Origin: CALBPI01 sp038521865
GTDB lineage: Bacteria; Pseudomonadota; Gammaproteobacteria; Steroidobacterales; Woeseiaceae
DNA length: 64,000 bases
Direction: 5' to 3'
NCBI GenBank assembly: GCA_038521865.1
Contig: JBCBKO010000001.1
Span: 372,001-436,000 of the forward strand
The translations under genes were made by a program, and so were the position numbers. Numbering within the stretch: position 1 is the stretch's first letter; each line of letters starts with the position of its first letter. Below are positions 26,073 to 34,413 of this stretch, piece by piece. The notes under the pieces are model-generated. The model made no database searches. It worked only from the letters and a program-made list of their open reading frames with translations, and was not told the origin of the DNA.

Positions 26073-27928
26073 GCGCTTCCGCCTTTGACTCAAAGGCGTT
26101 CATCGATGGTCTATCACATCGGCCGGGCGTCTACCGAATGTACGATTCGGAGAGTGACGTCATCTACGTCGGCAAGGCACGCGACCTGAAGAAGCGGGTC
26201 TCGACCTATTTCAGCGGTAAGGCCAAAGACTCCAAGACAATGGCGCTGGTCGAGCGCGTGGCCCGTATGGAGGTTACGCTGACCCAGACCGAGTCCGAAG
26301 CGTTACTGCTCGAACACACGCTGATCAAGCAGCACAGACCTCGCTTCAACATCGTATTGCGCGACGACAAGTCTTACCCATGGATTCGCGTGAGTACGGA
26401 ACATGAATTCCCGCGCTTGAGTTTCTATCGTGGTCGGCGTCGAAAGAAGGGCGAATTCTTCGGGCCGTATCCCAGTGCGGGTGCGGTCAAAAACACGCTG
26501 AACGAGTTGCAAAAACTGTTTCGCGTACGTCAGTGTCGCGACAGTTTTTTCGCTAACCGCAGCCGGCCATGTCTGCAGTACCAGATAAAGCGGTGCAGCG
26601 GACCGTGCGTCGGATTGGTGAGTGAAGCCGACTACGCGCAGGACGTCCAAGACAGTATCGACTTTCTCAAGGGTCGCAATCGGCAGGTTATCGATAGCCT
26701 CGTGATGCGCATGGAGAGTGCATCGGAGTCGCTGGAGTTTGAGACAGCGGCGCGTCTTCGTGATCAGGTGGCGCGACTGCGAAGGATTGAGGCCGAGCAG
26801 CTGGTGTCGACCCGCAAGCATGTTGATGCGGATATCGTGGGTCTGCATCGCAGTGGCGGCTCGACCTGTATCGCCGTCGTTTTTGTTCGCGATGGCAGGG
26901 TGCTCGGCAGTCGTGACTACCAGCCGGTCAATGCGGCCGGGAATGACGACGTCACGGTGTTGAGCGGATTTCTTGGGCAGCTCTATGTTGATCGGGAGCC
27001 ACCGGACGAGGTCATTCTGCCGATTGAACTACCTGAGTCCGGTTTGCTCGCCAAAGCGCTCGGCGAGCGTGCCAGGCACAAGGTGGTGGTGAAGCACTCG
27101 GTGCGTGGCGAGCGAGCAGGGTGGCTCGCCATGGCGAGCGATAACGCGGCGCAGTCGGCGAGTCTGGCCGCAGCAAGTCGGGCCGGTATCGACAAGCAAT
27201 TGGGCCGGCTTGCAGAGGTCTTCGATTGGCCTGAGATGCCCATGCGGCTTGAGTGCTTCGATATCAGTCACACCGGTGGTGAAGCGACAGTCGCGTCCTG
27301 CGTGGTTTTCGGTCCGGAGGGTCCGCTTAAACAGGACTATCGCCGCTTCAACATCACATCGACCGATACGGGCGACGATTATGCCGCCATGCACGAAGCC
27401 ATGACGCGGCGCTACGCGCGCGTGCGCAAGGGTGAGGTGCCAATGCCCGATGTTGTGCTGATCGACGGCGGCAAGGGCCAACTTGGGATGGCGGCTGAAG
27501 TGATGTCCGCGATGGATCTTGAGGAGATTTTGCTGGTGGGTGTCGCCAAGGGCAGGGCTAGAAAAGCTGGAGCCGAGCAGCTATTCACTGTCGACAGCAA
27601 AACGCCAATTCTCCTGCCGCCCAACGATCCGGCGCTCTTGCTGATCCAGCGCATTCGCGATGAGGCGCATCGATTTGCGATTACAGGGCATCGCGGGCGT
27701 CGCGCAAAAGCAAGAAAGCAGTCCGCGCTCGAGGGTATCGAGGGGTTGGGTCCGGCTCGTCGTCGTGCCTTGCTGACACAGTTCGGTGGCCTGCAGGGGG
27801 TGCGACGTGCGAGTATCGATGACCTGGCGCGGGTGAAGGGCATCAGTCACAAGTTGGCCGAGCGAATCTACCTGCAATTTCACCAAACGATCGCGTCGGA
27901 TCACGATGCCGATGGGGGCATGTCTTGA
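26069..27928 (+). CDS. uvrC: excinuclease ABC subunit C
   Basis: Nuclease of nucleotide-excision repair that cuts on both sides of a lesion with UvrB. 619 aa, matching E. coli (610). Domains in order: GIY-YIG nuclease (GVYRMYDSESDVIYVGKA, residues about 16-33), the cysteine segment PCLQYQIKRCSGPC, UVR domain (about 205-240), the RNase H-like nuclease (VLIDGGKGQL near 470), and tandem helix-hairpin-helix (IEGLGPARRRALL, then VKGISHKLAERI). Followed by pgsA with a 4-bp overlap, as in many gammaproteobacteria. Confidence 0.97.
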   Translation: MSASAFDSKAFIDGLSHRPGVYRMYDSESDVIYVGKARDLKKRVSTYFSGKAKDSKTMALVERVARMEVTLTQTESEALLLEHTLIKQHRPRFNIVLRDDKSYPWIRVSTEHEFPRLSFYRGRRRKKGEFFGPYPSAGAVKNTLNELQKLFRVRQCRDSFFANRSRPCLQYQIKRCSGPCVGLVSEADYAQDVQDSIDFLKGRNRQVIDSLVMRMESASESLEFETAARLRDQVARLRRIEAEQLVSTRKHVDADIVGLHRSGGSTCIAVVFVRDGRVLGSRDYQPVNAAGNDDVTVLSGFLGQLYVDREPPDEVILPIELPESGLLAKALGERARHKVVVKHSVRGERAGWLAMASDNAAQSASLAAASRAGIDKQLGRLAEVFDWPEMPMRLECFDISHTGGEATVASCVVFGPEGPLKQDYRRFNITSTDTGDDYAAMHEAMTRRYARVRKGEVPMPDVVLIDGGKGQLGMAAEVMSAMDLEEILLVGVAKGRARKAGAEQLFTVDSKTPILLPPNDPALLLIQRIRDEAHRFAITGHRGRRAKARKQSALEGIEGLGPARRRALLTQFGGLQGVRRASIDDLARVKGISHKLAERIYLQFHQTIASDHDADGGMS

Positions 27929-28503
27929 AGCTGAACTTAGCCAATTCGATTACCGCTGTCCGGATACTCGCGATCCCGCTGTGCGTGCTGCTGTACCTCT
28001 TGCCGTTCGGTTGGGCTGAGAATGCCGCAGCGCTGGTGTTTGCCGTCGCGGCGATCTCTGATTTCGTTGATGGCTACGTCGCTCGCAAGTTCGATCAGAT
28101 GACGCCATTTGGTGCGTTCCTCGACCCCGTGGCCGACAAGTTGATTGTGACTGTCGCGCTTGTGTTGCTCGTGTTTAATCAGCAGAGCTGGATGATGACC
28201 GTGATCGCAGTGATCATCATCGGTCGCGAAATCACTGTATCGGCACTGCGCGAATGGATGGCGAGCCAGCAGGCGAGTTCGCGAGTTGCCGTGTCCATGG
28301 TGGGCAAGATCAAGACGACATTCCAGCTCATCGGGCTGTCGTTTATGCTCTGGGGAGAAGACCTTTGGGGCATGCCGATCGTGGAGATGGGATTCGCCGC
28401 ACTTTTGATCGCCTCAGCGATGACTTTGTGGTCAATGTGGGTCTATCTGAGTGCTGCCTGGCCGGTTTTGTCCAGAGATAACAATCCGGACCCGGCTGCT
28501 TGA
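27925..28503 (+). CDS. pgsA: CDP-diacylglycerol-glycerol-3-phosphate 3-phosphatidyltransferase
   Basis: Integral membrane enzyme making phosphatidylglycerol phosphate, the committed step to PG and cardiolipin. 192 aa with four or five hydrophobic segments. The CDP-alcohol phosphotransferase motif is present: DFVDGYVAR, then GAFLDPVADK. The start is TTG 27925 (TTGA overlap with the uvrC stop), since no ATG is available and homologues begin at exactly this point (KLNLANSIT). The promoter of the downstream tRNA-Gly overlaps its stop codon. Confidence 0.95.
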   Translation: MKLNLANSITAVRILAIPLCVLLYLLPFGWAENAAALVFAVAAISDFVDGYVARKFDQMTPFGAFLDPVADKLIVTVALVLLVFNQQSWMMTVIAVIIIGREITVSALREWMASQQASSRVAVSMVGKIKTTFQLIGLSFMLWGEDLWGMPIVEMGFAALLIASAMTLWSMWVYLSAAWPVLSRDNNPDPAA

Positions 28504-28527
28504 CAGATATCCAGCGCTGCGTACAAT
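28500..28527 (+). promoter_or_regulatory. sigma-70 promoter of tRNA-Gly
   Basis: TTGACA (28500-28505, a perfect -35 overlapping the pgsA stop) and TACAAT (28522-28527) are separated by 16 bp. The following GGCGCGCC is the kind of GC-rich discriminator seen at stringently controlled stable-RNA promoters. Predicted start near 28534, a few bases before the mature tRNA-Gly 5' end at 28541. Confidence 0.85.
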
Positions 28528-28540
28528 GGCGCGCCTGCTT

Positions 28541-28616
28541 GCGGGAATAGCTCAGTTGGTAGAGCGCAACCTTGCCAAGGTTGAGGTCGCCAGTTCGAAC
28601 CTGGTTTCCCGCTCCA
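28541..28616 (+). tRNA. tRNA-Gly (GCC anticodon)
   Basis: 76 nt including encoded CCA. Acceptor GCGGGAA pairs with TTCCCGC; anticodon stem CAACC/GGTTG encloses loop TTGCCAA with anticodon GCC at 28574-28576; T-loop GTTCGAAC is canonical. It is the first of three tRNA genes after pgsA, the same order (Gly, Cys, Leu) as glyW-cysT-leuZ in E. coli. Confidence 0.98.
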
Positions 28617-28622
28617 GATTGC

Positions 28623-28655
28623 AAAAACCCGGTCTCAGCGAGGCCGGGTTTTTTT
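28623..28655 (+). terminator. intrinsic terminator between tRNA-Gly and tRNA-Cys
   Basis: ACCCGG and CCGGGT pair, then a T-G wobble and CTC/GAG close an AGC loop; A-rich and T-rich flanks extend the stem, and a run of seven T follows. This is a textbook Rho-independent terminator only 7 nt after the tRNA-Gly CCA end. Confidence 0.9.
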
Positions 28656-28667
28656 GTGCGTGGAGTG

Positions 28668-28676
28668 TGCTAACCT
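28668..28676 (+). promoter_or_regulatory. probable second promoter for tRNA-Cys and tRNA-Leu
   Basis: TGCTAACCT is an extended -10 (TG, one base, TAACCT). A T-rich -35 lies in the T-run of the terminator at about 16 bp. The next bases, TCCGCGCCTGC, match the segment after the tRNA-Gly -10 (GGCGCGCCTGC) at the same distance, suggesting a shared stable-RNA discriminator and start site. Predicted start about 12 nt before tRNA-Cys. Confidence 0.55.
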
Positions 28677-28695
28677 TCCGCGCCTGCATGTGCAT

Positions 28696-28769
28696 GGCTA
28701 GGTGGCAGAGTGGTTATGCAGCGGCCTGCAAAGCCGTGTACGCCGGTTCGATTCCGACCCTAGCCTCCA
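28696..28769 (+). tRNA. tRNA-Cys (GCA anticodon)
   Basis: 74 nt including encoded CCA. Acceptor GGCTAGG pairs with CCTAGCC, discriminator U; anticodon GCA at 28728-28730 in loop CTGCAAA; T-loop GTTCGATT. The U73 discriminator is the identity element expected for Cys. Confidence 0.98.
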
Positions 28770-28776
28770 CTCCCTC

Positions 28777-28863
28777 GCCCGGGTGGCGGAATTGGTAGAC
28801 GCTGCGGACTTAAAATCCGCTGTCCGTGAGGACGTGCGGGTTCGAGTCCCGCCCTGGGCACCA
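28777..28863 (+). tRNA. tRNA-Leu (TAA anticodon)
   Basis: 87 nt class II tRNA with a long variable arm (TGTCCGTGAGGACGT region) and encoded CCA. Acceptor GCCCGGG pairs with CCTGGGC (one G-U); anticodon stem GCGGA/TCCGC with anticodon TAA at 28811-28813; discriminator A73 as expected for Leu. It lies 7 nt after tRNA-Cys and is surely co-transcribed with it. Confidence 0.98.
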
Positions 28864-28904
28864 CCGTTCCGAAGCGTTAACCGATTGGCAGTGGAGAACG
28901 TCGA

Positions 28905-29603
28905 ATGAACGATGCTTCCAAACCTTTTATTGAGTTCTTCGACAATGAAGAGCACGCAGCCCAATATCCGGAAGGCCCTTCGAAGTTCATGCCAGGGTTT
29001 CACTCTGTGCACCAGATGGCAGGCGTTTTGATTCGTGAAACTGCACCGGCGAATGCACAGGTGTTGGTTCATGGTGCTGGCGGTGGTCTAGAGATCGCAG
29101 CGTTCGCAAGCACTAACCCCGACTGGACTTTCGTGGGTGTTGATCCGGCGAGGGCAATGTTGGATCAGGCCGAAGTGAGGCTCGCTGGATTCAACGATCG
29201 AGTCTCACTGCATCATGGCTTCGCTGAGGATGCACCACCCGGCCCGTTCGATGCGGCGACCAGTTTTCTCACCTTGCATTTCCTCGACGCAGAGGAGCGA
29301 TTGAAAGCGGTCTCGGAGATCGTGCAGCGCCTGAAACCGGGTGCACCGTTCGTGACTGCCTATTGCAGCTTTCCTCAGCGTGCGGATCAAAAAGCGCTTT
29401 GGTTGAGTCGTCATGCCGCCTACACCGTAGCATCAGGTGTCGATCCGGAAGTCGCAGAAAAGGGCCGCCAGGATATCGCCGAGCACCTCTTTATATTCGA
29501 CCCCGAGGTCGACCAACAAATCCTGGAATCAGCGGGGTTGAAAGACGTCGCGATGTTCTATTCTGCGTTCACGTGGCGTGGCTGGGTAGGGCGCGCGTGC
29601 TAG
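28905..29603 (+). CDS. class I SAM-dependent methyltransferase
   Basis: A 232-aa soluble protein with the Rossmann SAM-binding fold: motif I VLVHGAGGGLEIAAF (about 51-65), acidic motif II WTFVGVDPAR, and a post-motif segment DAATSFLTLHFLD. The glycine loop HGAGGG departs a little from the usual E/DxGxGxG in lacking the leading acidic residue. It follows the tRNA cluster by 41 bp and precedes a convergent kinase by 5 bp. Substrate unknown; small-molecule or lipid methylation is possible. Confidence 0.8.
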   Translation: MNDASKPFIEFFDNEEHAAQYPEGPSKFMPGFHSVHQMAGVLIRETAPANAQVLVHGAGGGLEIAAFASTNPDWTFVGVDPARAMLDQAEVRLAGFNDRVSLHHGFAEDAPPGPFDAATSFLTLHFLDAEERLKAVSEIVQRLKPGAPFVTAYCSFPQRADQKALWLSRHAAYTVASGVDPEVAEKGRQDIAEHLFIFDPEVDQQILESAGLKDVAMFYSAFTWRGWVGRAC

Positions 29604-29608
29604 GGGCG

Positions 29609-30391
29609 CTAGCGCGTCCCGAGATAGACCGTCACGCAGGTACCCGAACCCGGCTTCGAGTGCATGGTGACACCGCCCTGATAAAGGCTTGCGAGGTGCT
29701 CGATGACGGCAAGGCCCAAGCCCGTGCCGCCCCGACCGTCGCGCGTCGTCACGAACGGTTCGAAGACTCGGGGAATCGCGTTTTCCTCGATGCCGCGCCC
29801 GTTATCGGTCACCGCAAGCGACAAGTAGCTACCGGGCGGTAGTGTGCCAGTCGGCGTTAACTCCAACGGCTCATCAATCTGCGCTTCATTCACAGTGATA
29901 TCGATCGTGCCGCCGGGTTTTGTTGCCTCGGCTGCGTTGCTGACGAGATTGACGAGAATCTGCGTGATATGGGTTCGGCTTGCACTGAAATCAGGTGGGG
30001 CACCGACCGCTTGCAGTGTCAGTACCCGGTCCGACGGTATGCTCGGCTTAATCAATCGCTCAATTTGTTTTTGCAGTGCCTCGATGGATAGCGGCTGCAG
30101 AGGGGCCTCGCGGCGATCGAGCAACTTCATTGTGTCCTCGATGACATCGCGCCCATGCAGACAAGCATCCACTATGCGTTCGAAGTCCTCTTGTTGAGGT
30201 TCCGCTGTTGGTCCTGTGAGTCTCGCTAAATCAGCGATGCTGAGGATTTGGCCGAGCGTGTTGCTCAGCTCGTGCGCAAGTCCTGCCGCGAGAAATGCGA
30301 CCGCCTGAAGGCCGCCTGCGCCCGCAACCATCGGATCAGTGTTCTCAGCGGCTATGTCTCGCCGCTCTTTTTCCGGGTCCTTCCCTGTCAC
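29609..30391 (-). CDS. soluble sensor histidine kinase without a recognisable sensor domain
   Basis: A 260-aa NtrB-class kinase reduced to its core. The H-box is LAHELSNTLGQI with His40, followed by a dimerisation helix pair; the ATPase domain has the N-box LVNLVSNAAEAT, G1 DNGRGIEE and G2 GGTGLGLAVIEHL. There are only about 30 residues before the H-box and no PAS, GAF or membrane segment, so input must come from a partner. No response regulator gene is adjacent. The neighbour upstream on the same strand, 131 bp away, is the ATPase-FHA gene. Confidence 0.85.
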   Translation of the reverse strand: MTGKDPEKERRDIAAENTDPMVAGAGGLQAVAFLAAGLAHELSNTLGQILSIADLARLTGPTAEPQQEDFERIVDACLHGRDVIEDTMKLLDRREAPLQPLSIEALQKQIERLIKPSIPSDRVLTLQAVGAPPDFSASRTHITQILVNLVSNAAEATKPGGTIDITVNEAQIDEPLELTPTGTLPPGSYLSLAVTDNGRGIEENAIPRVFEPFVTTRDGRGGTGLGLAVIEHLASLYQGGVTMHSKPGSGTCVTVYLGTR

Positions 30392-30522
30392 CTATGGTCC
30401 CTCATTCGAACTGCAGCGCTCCCCTCCAGCGCTAAAGCATTTCGCACACTTCGAAGGTACCACAGCAAACAGCTGGCTGTCGCCAAATGCAGACAGCTCG
30501 ACCGTGGGTCCTTGAGGGCGGG

Positions 30523-31830
30523 TTAACCGTTTTGGTCTTTGCGGGATGTGCCAACGGGCGTTGTGACATCAAAATCGGCGGTATCGAGCTTCTTCAGTAC
30601 ACGGGTGTCAGACAACTCATCCGTCGCCTCTCGCCGCTCAGCGGCAGGGTTCAGGTATTTGATACGGTAATCGCCGATCACGATGATGTCGTTGTGCATC
30701 AAGTCGCCCTGGCGCACAAGTGTCGAGTTGACCGTCATACCATTGGTGCTGTTGATGTCGACCAGAGATGCGCCAGTGCGATGGCAAACGATAATCGCGT
30801 GGTACCTCGATACCCATTTTGAATCGAGCACGATATCGTTGTGTTGTGCTCGACCGACCAAAACTTTTCGGCGAGTCACCGGGAAGCGTTCGATCAATTT
30901 GCCATTATGGTTGACGAGGAACTCGCCGAGTGAGCTGCCGCTGCCGGGTGTATCGATAATCTCGCACTCTTCGCTCGCGGGAGCTGCGACCGCGTCCGAT
31001 GCGCGCAGTATCGTGGTGTCATCAATGCCCGTCGGATCCACCACCGTTTTCGCACGATGCTCAAGCTCTTGCTCGAGCGTCGCGAGTGTATCCGTTGATC
31101 CGAGTGTTTTTGCCGCGCGTCGCTGTTGAATCGCCGCACGCATCTCGTCGATCATCGACCCAGGCCAGCCGTCTCCCAGTCGGGCCAGGTTGTTGATGCT
31201 TGGCTCCTGCAAGGCCACGCCCGCATTCGTCAGAATGACGCGAATAAACTCACGCCGTTCCTCCTGCGTGAAGGGCGACATACTCATCTGCAGACTGATG
31301 CGCTTGCCGACTTCGCTCATCCCTTCAGCGTTCACGATATGGTTCAGTGGATCGCCGCCGGTCAGCACGATGCTGCAGGCACTTTTTCTCGCGTGGCGTA
31401 GTGCAGCCAACTGATTAATAACAGCCAATGTTTGCAGGGACGCCTTATCGACATGCTCAAGTATGACCAGTGGGGATAGCCCCGCCTGCGCCTGATGCTG
31501 AGCGATCAGCTGAGTCATCGAGAGAAGCTCGGTCTGAGTCGCCTGCGGCAGCTCATAGCCAAATGCCGAAAGCAGATCGACCAGCAAGCCCGCGACGGTG
31601 GTCTGCGATACATCTAATATCGCAACCGCGGTTTCGCCTTTGGATGCGTTTTGCGTGCGCAGTCGTTGGGCAAAGGCCTTCATTAGGGTCGTCAGACCGG
31701 ATTTCTTAGGGGCTGTGACAACAGCGAGGCCGTGCTGCGTGTCGTACACATCACACAGGGACGAGATCAGCTCTTCGCGCTGAGCATCGATATAAAGCTG
31801 GTTTGTGTTGGCGGATTCCTTCGCGCCCAC
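30523..31830 (-). CDS. ExeA/GspA-like degenerate ATPase fused to an FHA domain
   Basis: A 435-aa soluble protein. Residues about 10-250 follow the ExeA/GspA-type AAA layout, but the P-loop reads TAPKKSGLTT, with the catalytic Lys of GKT replaced by Leu, and the Walker B strand LVILEHVDKA lacks the usual Asp-Glu pair, so ATP hydrolysis is doubtful. A linker of about 60 residues leads to a complete FHA domain (about 320-400): VLVGRAQHNDIVL, then SRYH and NSTNG, the phosphothreonine-binding residues. The threonine-rich tail (SDTRVLKK, FDVTTPVG) could be phosphorylated. Divergent from ccmA. Function unknown; a scaffold responding to Ser/Thr phosphorylation is an inference. Confidence 0.8.
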   Translation of the reverse strand: MGAKESANTNQLYIDAQREELISSLCDVYDTQHGLAVVTAPKKSGLTTLMKAFAQRLRTQNASKGETAVAILDVSQTTVAGLLVDLLSAFGYELPQATQTELLSMTQLIAQHQAQAGLSPLVILEHVDKASLQTLAVINQLAALRHARKSACSIVLTGGDPLNHIVNAEGMSEVGKRISLQMSMSPFTQEERREFIRVILTNAGVALQEPSINNLARLGDGWPGSMIDEMRAAIQQRRAAKTLGSTDTLATLEQELEHRAKTVVDPTGIDDTTILRASDAVAAPASEECEIIDTPGSGSSLGEFLVNHNGKLIERFPVTRRKVLVGRAQHNDIVLDSKWVSRYHAIIVCHRTGASLVDINSTNGMTVNSTLVRQGDLMHNDIIVIGDYRIKYLNPAAERREATDELSDTRVLKKLDTADFDVTTPVGTSRKDQNG

Positions 31831-32103
31831 AGTGGCTCTCCCCGATTTTCTGCCGACGTTCGCAGAATGCGACGCCGGTCACAGTTTTAGCTGAGTCTAT
31901 AGAACGTAATTTGCGAATGGAAACTCAGGTTTTTCGGACGCTGTTGCGGATGGCGGAAAACTCCCACATTAGGGTTCAAAACGGCAAAATAGTGACGTGG
32001 ATTTGCGACAAAGTGCCTGAATTTGTCAGGGCAACTCATTGTTGTAACGGGTATACTTCGTAATATCCCGAGTAACTCACTTTTTGCACTGCCAGGACTC
32101 TCT
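31831..32103. promoter_or_regulatory. divergent region between the FHA gene and the ccm operon
   Basis: 273 bp, AT-richer than the neighbouring genes, with no credible ORF. On the plus strand TATACT (32052-32057) is a good -10 for ccmA; a -35 at proper spacing is weak (TTGTCA at 32023-32028 is too far at 23 bp). On the minus strand TTTCCA (complement of 31918-31923) and TATAGA (complement of 31896-31901), spaced 16 bp, are a candidate promoter for the FHA gene. No operator-like dyad was obvious. Confidence 0.4.
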
Positions 32104-32730
32104 GTGACGCGGTTTTCATTCGAGGTGCGCGATGTGTCCGTCCAGAGAGGCGGAAGAACATTACTCACCGACTTCCAGCTTATGGTTAATCCGGGTGAGG
32201 TCGTTCACTTGGTTGGCCCGAATGGCTGTGGCAAGACCAGCCTGATGCGGGTTATGGCTGGTTTGGTTGCACCTTCGGCGGGCACGATCCTCTGGTGCGA
32301 TGAACCCCTACCCTCAGCGAATCTGGTGTTTCACCAGAATATGGCCTGGCTAGGGCATCACGCGGGACTCAAAGCCGACCTGACGCTGCGTGAAAACATC
32401 CAGTTCGATAACGCTTTGCGTCGGGGGCATCCCAAAGCGCATCTGGATGAGGTGCTAAATGGCCTTGGAATATCGCACCGGGCGGATGTTCCGGCGCGGG
32501 GTCTGTCGGCGGGCCAGCGTCGTCGGCTCGCACTGGCACGAGTGCTTTTGTCCGATGCACGCCTATGGCTTCTGGATGAGCCGTTCACCAATCTCGATAG
32601 CGCCGGGCAGGCGTATGTCAGGGATTTGATCGCACAACACGCCGTGGCCGGTGGCAGCTGCGTGTTTGCGGCGCATCAAGATATCGCCATCGATGATATT
32701 GAGCTTCGGCGGTTGGAGTGGGCGGCATGA
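32104..32730 (+). CDS. ccmA: heme exporter ATP-binding protein CcmA
   Basis: ATPase of the CcmABCD complex, which releases holo-CcmE for cytochrome c maturation. 208 aa from GTG 32104, which has AGGA 6 bp upstream and matches the family length; the frame extends 27 codons further without a ribosome site. Walker A VGPNGCGKTSL, signature LSAGQRRRLALARVLL, Walker B LWLLDEPFTNLD and the late His in AAHQ are present. Overlaps ccmB by 4 bp. Confidence 0.95.
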   Translation: MTRFSFEVRDVSVQRGGRTLLTDFQLMVNPGEVVHLVGPNGCGKTSLMRVMAGLVAPSAGTILWCDEPLPSANLVFHQNMAWLGHHAGLKADLTLRENIQFDNALRRGHPKAHLDEVLNGLGISHRADVPARGLSAGQRRRLALARVLLSDARLWLLDEPFTNLDSAGQAYVRDLIAQHAVAGGSCVFAAHQDIAIDDIELRRLEWAA

Positions 32731-33446
32731 AAGGCTCGCCACGGCTGCTCGAGCAGGCTGCTGCACCGATTCTGCGACCTGTTGACACGTTTCGCACGGT
32801 GCTTGGGCGCGAGCTTACGCTCGCATACCGCCGCCCCGCAGACCTCTTGAATCCGCTGTTTTTCTTTGTGGTGGTGACGAGCCTGTTTCCTGTTGCTGTG
32901 AGCCCGCTGCCCGAAACACTCACTTTGATTGGACCAGGCGTGTTGTGGATCGCTGTCTTGCTGTCTGCGCTGTTGCCGTTGAGCAATCATTATGGTCAAG
33001 ACTTCGACGACGGAACGCTGGAGCAGTACCTGTTATCAGGTCAGTCTCTCGTGGCGATTTGCGTCGCTAAAACTGTGGCGCTGTGGTTAGTTGCGGGCCT
33101 GCCACTTGTGCTAGCTTCTGTCGTCGTAGCCAGCAGTTATGGGCTTGGGACAAACGTGTTTGGTGTGCTGTCGATCACACTGGCCGCCGGGAGCTACGCA
33201 ATCTGCGCACTGGGCGCCGTGGCCGCAGCTTTGACGGTGGGCATGCAGAGAGCGAGTGCCCTAATTGCGTTGTTGGTTTTGCCGCTGATGGTACCCATCC
33301 TGATTTTCGGGACTCGTGCGGTCAGTTTGGAGGCAACCAATATGGTTGCGAAGGGTCCCATTTACTTGGTGTTGGCGGTTGCGGTGCTGACGGCGCTCCT
33401 ATGCCCGCTGGCGACCGCAGCGGCTTTGCGAATTAGCATGGAATAG
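32727..33446 (+). CDS. ccmB: heme exporter permease CcmB
   Basis: A 239-aa inner-membrane protein with six hydrophobic segments, partner of CcmA. Characteristic stretches are FRTVLGRELTLAYRRP near the N-terminus and FDDGTLEQYLLSGQ. ATG 32727 overlaps the ccmA stop (ATGA); an upstream GTG at 32718 is in frame but less likely. Confidence 0.93.
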   Translation: MKGSPRLLEQAAAPILRPVDTFRTVLGRELTLAYRRPADLLNPLFFFVVVTSLFPVAVSPLPETLTLIGPGVLWIAVLLSALLPLSNHYGQDFDDGTLEQYLLSGQSLVAICVAKTVALWLVAGLPLVLASVVVASSYGLGTNVFGVLSITLAAGSYAICALGAVAAALTVGMQRASALIALLVLPLMVPILIFGTRAVSLEATNMVAKGPIYLVLAVAVLTALLCPLATAAALRISME

Positions 33447-33463
33447 TTGGAGCAAACGGCTCT

Positions 33464-34225
33464 ATGTGGACATGGTTTCATAAACTGGCATCACCGCCAC
33501 ACTTTTACCGTTTGGCAGGATTGTGGATGCCGTGGTTTCTCGGTTTGTCCGTCCTCCTGATGGTCGGTGGGTTGTACGGTGGACTGGTACTGGCGCCAGC
33601 CGATTATCAGCAGGGCGACGCCTTCCGGATTATCTATGTTCATGTGCCGGCGGCGTATTTGTCGCTGCTGGCTTACATGGTCATGGCGATCGCATCGGTT
33701 ATCGGCCTGATCTGGCGGATGAAGCTCGCGCACGCGGTGGCGGCGTCGGCGGCACCCATCGGCGCGTCCTTTACGTTTCTTGCACTGGCCACCGGTTCGC
33801 TATGGGGTAAACCCATGTGGGGTACCTGGTGGCAATGGGCCGACCCGCGCATGCTGACTGAGTTGATCCTGCTATTTCTTTACTTCGGATTTATGACTTT
33901 GCGTTCGAATATCAGCGAGCGCAGTCGTGCTGACCGGGCGGGTGCCGTTTTGGCCATCGTCGGTGTCGTTAACGTGGTGCTGGTTCACTATTCGGTAGAG
34001 TGGTGGGCATCGTTGCACCAAGGGCAGACCATTGCGAATTCCGACGCTACAATGCCAGCAAGCATGCTCACACCGCTTCTGACCATGATCCTCGCCTTTT
34101 CCCTTTTCTTCGGTGCCGTGATGTTGCAAAGACTCCGGGGTGAAGTGCTGTTGCGTGAGGCGGGTGCTAGATGGGTACGTCGCCTTGCCGATGGACAGGT
34201 TGCAGAACGGGGTAAGCTGACATGA
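33464..34225 (+). CDS. ccmC: heme-handling protein CcmC
   Basis: A 253-aa membrane protein of the heme-handling family that loads heme onto CcmE. Six hydrophobic segments; the tryptophan-rich periplasmic loop GTWWQWADPRMLTELIL is the WWD-type domain, flanked by conserved histidines (one in YVHVPAAYLSLL, another in VHYSVEWW). Overlaps ccmD by 4 bp. Confidence 0.95.
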   Translation: MWTWFHKLASPPHFYRLAGLWMPWFLGLSVLLMVGGLYGGLVLAPADYQQGDAFRIIYVHVPAAYLSLLAYMVMAIASVIGLIWRMKLAHAVAASAAPIGASFTFLALATGSLWGKPMWGTWWQWADPRMLTELILLFLYFGFMTLRSNISERSRADRAGAVLAIVGVVNVVLVHYSVEWWASLHQGQTIANSDATMPASMLTPLLTMILAFSLFFGAVMLQRLRGEVLLREAGARWVRRLADGQVAERGKLT

Positions 34226-34413
34226 TGGAATGGCTTGCCATGGGCGGGTACGGATTCTACGTGTGGGCTTCGTTCGCACTGACGTTTGCCGTGCTTGCAC
34301 TCAATCTTGTGCTTGCCCGTGCACGGCATCAGCGGATTATGAATTCTCTCAAGGCATCTCACGCCGATGAGTCGGCCGAACGGCCCGGCGGGTTTCGGGA
34401 GGTCACGTCGTGA
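34222..34413 (+). CDS. ccmD: heme exporter protein CcmD
   Basis: A 63-aa single-span protein of the CcmABCD release complex. The pattern GGYGFYVWASFALTFAVLAL followed by a basic stretch (RARHQRIM) is typical. It overlaps both neighbours by 4 bp. Confidence 0.92.
   Translation: MMEWLAMGGYGFYVWASFALTFAVLALNLVLARARHQRIMNSLKASHADESAERPGGFREVTS

Noticed and set aside
31803..32063. 86-codon ORF in the region between the FHA gene and ccmA
   Set aside because: It partly overlaps the FHA gene 5' end antisense, has no ribosome site, and the product shows no coherent pattern.
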